Positions 6,029-7,198 of a DNA stretch of 7,198 nt are shown piece by piece. Location of the stretch: positions 1 to 7,198 of the forward strand of contig JAIVJP010000309.1 of assembly GCA_020199975.1 (NCBI GenBank), in the 5' to 3' direction. Position 1 is the stretch's first letter. Every line of letters starts with the position of its first letter. The translations under genes and the position numbers were made by a program. Below the pieces are notes generated by a model. The model ran no database searches. It worked only from the letters and a program-made list of their open reading frames with translations, and was not told where the DNA came from. The DNA is from Acidobacteriota bacterium. Lineage in GTDB: Bacteria; Acidobacteriota; Blastocatellia; Pyrinomonadales; Pyrinomonadaceae.

Positions 6029-7198
6029 TTAATTGTTCCCTTGATCGTGGGGCACCAGAATTTCCGTGGTAGACGTCGCAGTGTGCCCTGCCAGATCGGT
6101 GATGGTGGCAGTCACACGATAGAGACGCCCATTCAAATCATTCCCATTGCGCCGCGCCTCCAGATTCAGCGTCTCCGTCCAGGTGGCGGATAGACCACTG
6201 AGAGTGCGTGCCGCGATGCCCAGAGGATCTCCATACTCATCCGTCACGACATAGCTAACACTGGCGAGCCCAGAGATCGCATCCGCGCCATTGCCGCTCA
6301 GCGTTACGGCGACGGGTTTTCCATCGTTCCCTTTAATAGTCGATGGATTAGCCGTCAACTGAACGGTCGGCGCAGTCTTGTCCAGTTTGACCGTTAGGCT
6401 ACGAGCCGTTTCTATATTTCCGGCCCGGTCAGTGGAACGATAAAGGATATTGGTGATCCCCTCCTGGCTGATTACAAAGCTGCCCGTGTATGGCTGCCAG
6501 GTTGCGCCGCCATCAATGGAATACAAGGTGCTCGCCACTCCCGCGCATGAGTCCGCAGCGTCGAGGGAGGTTGTTACGTCACTCGTATACCAATCGTTGG
6601 AGCCGTTAGGAGCAGGAGGATTTAAGGTCGCTGTGGTCACCGGGGCGGTATTATCCACCCCCGCGTCGGCCCTCGTGACGTTGCCGGCCGTCACGGTGGC
6701 TACACAAGAGTAAAGCGTTTCGGCGCCCAATTCGACTTTGACCAGATACTGCCCAGGCGCCAAATCTACCCCACCGAAGAAGCCGTTGCCATCAGTGGCT
6801 GAGTTGCGGGTCGCGTCAGTGCTGAGGTTTTGAATGGTCACGCTGGCCGTGTCGAGCGGAGTAGTGTCGGCTCGCTTCGCAAATCCCATGAGGTGACCGA
6901 GGGTCGGCGCAGACTTCCAGGGCAGCATGGGGATTGTCGCCGGCTCATTGAAGATGGGTGTCTGTCCGGGGAGTTCATAGAGCGTCACGCCGTTGACAGA
7001 CTTGCCAGTCGTAAGTCCCGACGCGAATTCGGCGAATGAGCGCACCGGCGTGTTCTGACCCGGCGGAATCGAGTGCGGGTTAAGGGGGACAGCGATGTTG
7101 CTGGTCGCCATCGAGAAGAAGGTAACGCCGATGCCGCTGTTGCCCGTCACTATTGAAGGCGCGAGTGCGCGTCGAGTTTGTCTGAGCGTGCCTTCTAT
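6029..7198 (-). CDS. C-terminal part of a large secreted/surface protein with Ig-like (OmpL47-type) domains, possibly GHL10-like
   Basis: The frame is open to the right window edge, giving 389 residues before a TAA. A GTG at 7150 is possible but has no ribosome site, and the 16 upstream codons are also open, so the gene very probably begins outside. Residues about 1-95 (A-L-A-P-S, G-N-S-G-I-G-V, F-F-S-M-A-T, then I-P-M-L-P-W-K) resemble the end of GHL10/DUF187 'family 10 glycosylhydrolase' proteins. I hold that only loosely. Residues about 101-181 look like a carboxypeptidase-regulatory-like beta-sandwich (T-P-L-D-T-A-S-V-T, T-D-G-N-G-F-F-G-G-V-D-L-A-P-G-Q-Y). Residues about 186-275 match OmpL47-type Ig-like domains (D-W-Y-T-S-D-V-T, Y-S-I-D-G-G-A-T-W, Y-R-S-T-D-R-A-G-N). 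A last Ig-like domain ends in V-P-H-D-Q-G. Such domains are usually extracellular spacers or adhesion modules. The catalytic or main domain is not in view, so the overall function is open. It shares strand with the operon but lies 247 bases upstream of it. Confidence 0.75.
   Translation of the reverse strand: MEGTLRQTRRALAPSIVTGNSGIGVTFFSMATSNIAVPLNPHSIPPGQNTPVRSFAEFASGLTTGKSVNGVTLYELPGQTPIFNEPATIPMLPWKSAPTLGHLMGFAKRADTTPLDTASVTIQNLSTDATRNSATDGNGFFGGVDLAPGQYLVKVELGAETLYSCVATVTAGNVTRADAGVDNTAPVTTATLNPPAPNGSNDWYTSDVTTSLDAADSCAGVASTLYSIDGGATWQPYTGSFVISQEGITNILYRSTDRAGNIETARSLTVKLDKTAPTVQLTANPSTIKGNDGKPVAVTLSGNGADAISGLASVSYVVTDEYGDPLGIAARTLSGLSATWTETLNLEARRNGNDLNGRLYRVTATITDLAGHTATSTTEILVPHDQGNN

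Noticed and set aside
7141..7150. GTG at 7150 as the true start of the right-hand gene
   Set aside because: There is no ribosome site and no signal peptide after it, and the frame stays open to the window edge, so the gene most likely begins outside.

Overview
The window looks like a piece of a Gram-negative, polysaccharide-degrading bacterial chromosome with moderately high G+C. All genes I can support lie on the minus strand, so transcription runs from the right edge to the left edge. The long plus-strand reading frames are shadows of these genes. Three consecutive proteins carry signal peptides. The protein at the right edge ends in Ig-like/OmpL47-type domains and a terminal V-P-H-D-Q-G stretch that I associate with Acidobacteriota-type surface proteins. 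Acidobacteriota is therefore my best guess, with Verrucomicrobiota or Planctomycetota possible. This assignment is inference, not proof.

Layout, in order of transcription. (1) 7198-6029: the C-terminal 389 residues of a large secreted or surface protein that enters from beyond the right edge. It may be the tail of a GHL10/DUF187-type 'family 10 glycosylhydrolase', followed by a carboxypeptidase-regulatory-like domain and two Ig-like domains. (2) 6028-5782: a 247-base gap without a gene. Most of it is a 130-bp element (5818-5947) with about 30-bp imperfect terminal inverted repeats, an inner 8-bp inverted repeat and a matching AATC on each side. It resembles a MITE/REPIN-type non-autonomous element. 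(3) 5781-2713: a 1022-residue secreted glycoside hydrolase of family GH2 with both catalytic glutamates and an extra glutamine-amidotransferase-like C-terminal domain. (4) 2708-1761: a 315-residue secreted alpha/beta-hydrolase resembling carbohydrate (acetyl-xylan-type) esterases, with an intact Ser-Asp-His triad. (5) 1747-1: the first 582 codons of a secreted GH115-type alpha-glucuronidase-like protein, cut by the left edge.

Genes 3 to 5 are separated by only 4 and 13 bases and form an operon. A glycosidase, a deacetylase-type esterase and a GH115 enzyme together suggest removal of side groups from a decorated plant polysaccharide. Acetylated glucuronoxylan is the simplest candidate. The esterase would remove acetyl groups, GH115 would remove (4-O-methyl)glucuronic acid, and the GH2 enzyme would trim an unidentified beta-linked sugar. 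No tRNA, rRNA, CRISPR array, transposase or phage gene was seen. The most noteworthy points are the MITE-like element just upstream of the operon's first gene, the GH2 domain architecture, and departures from the GH115 motifs as I remember them.
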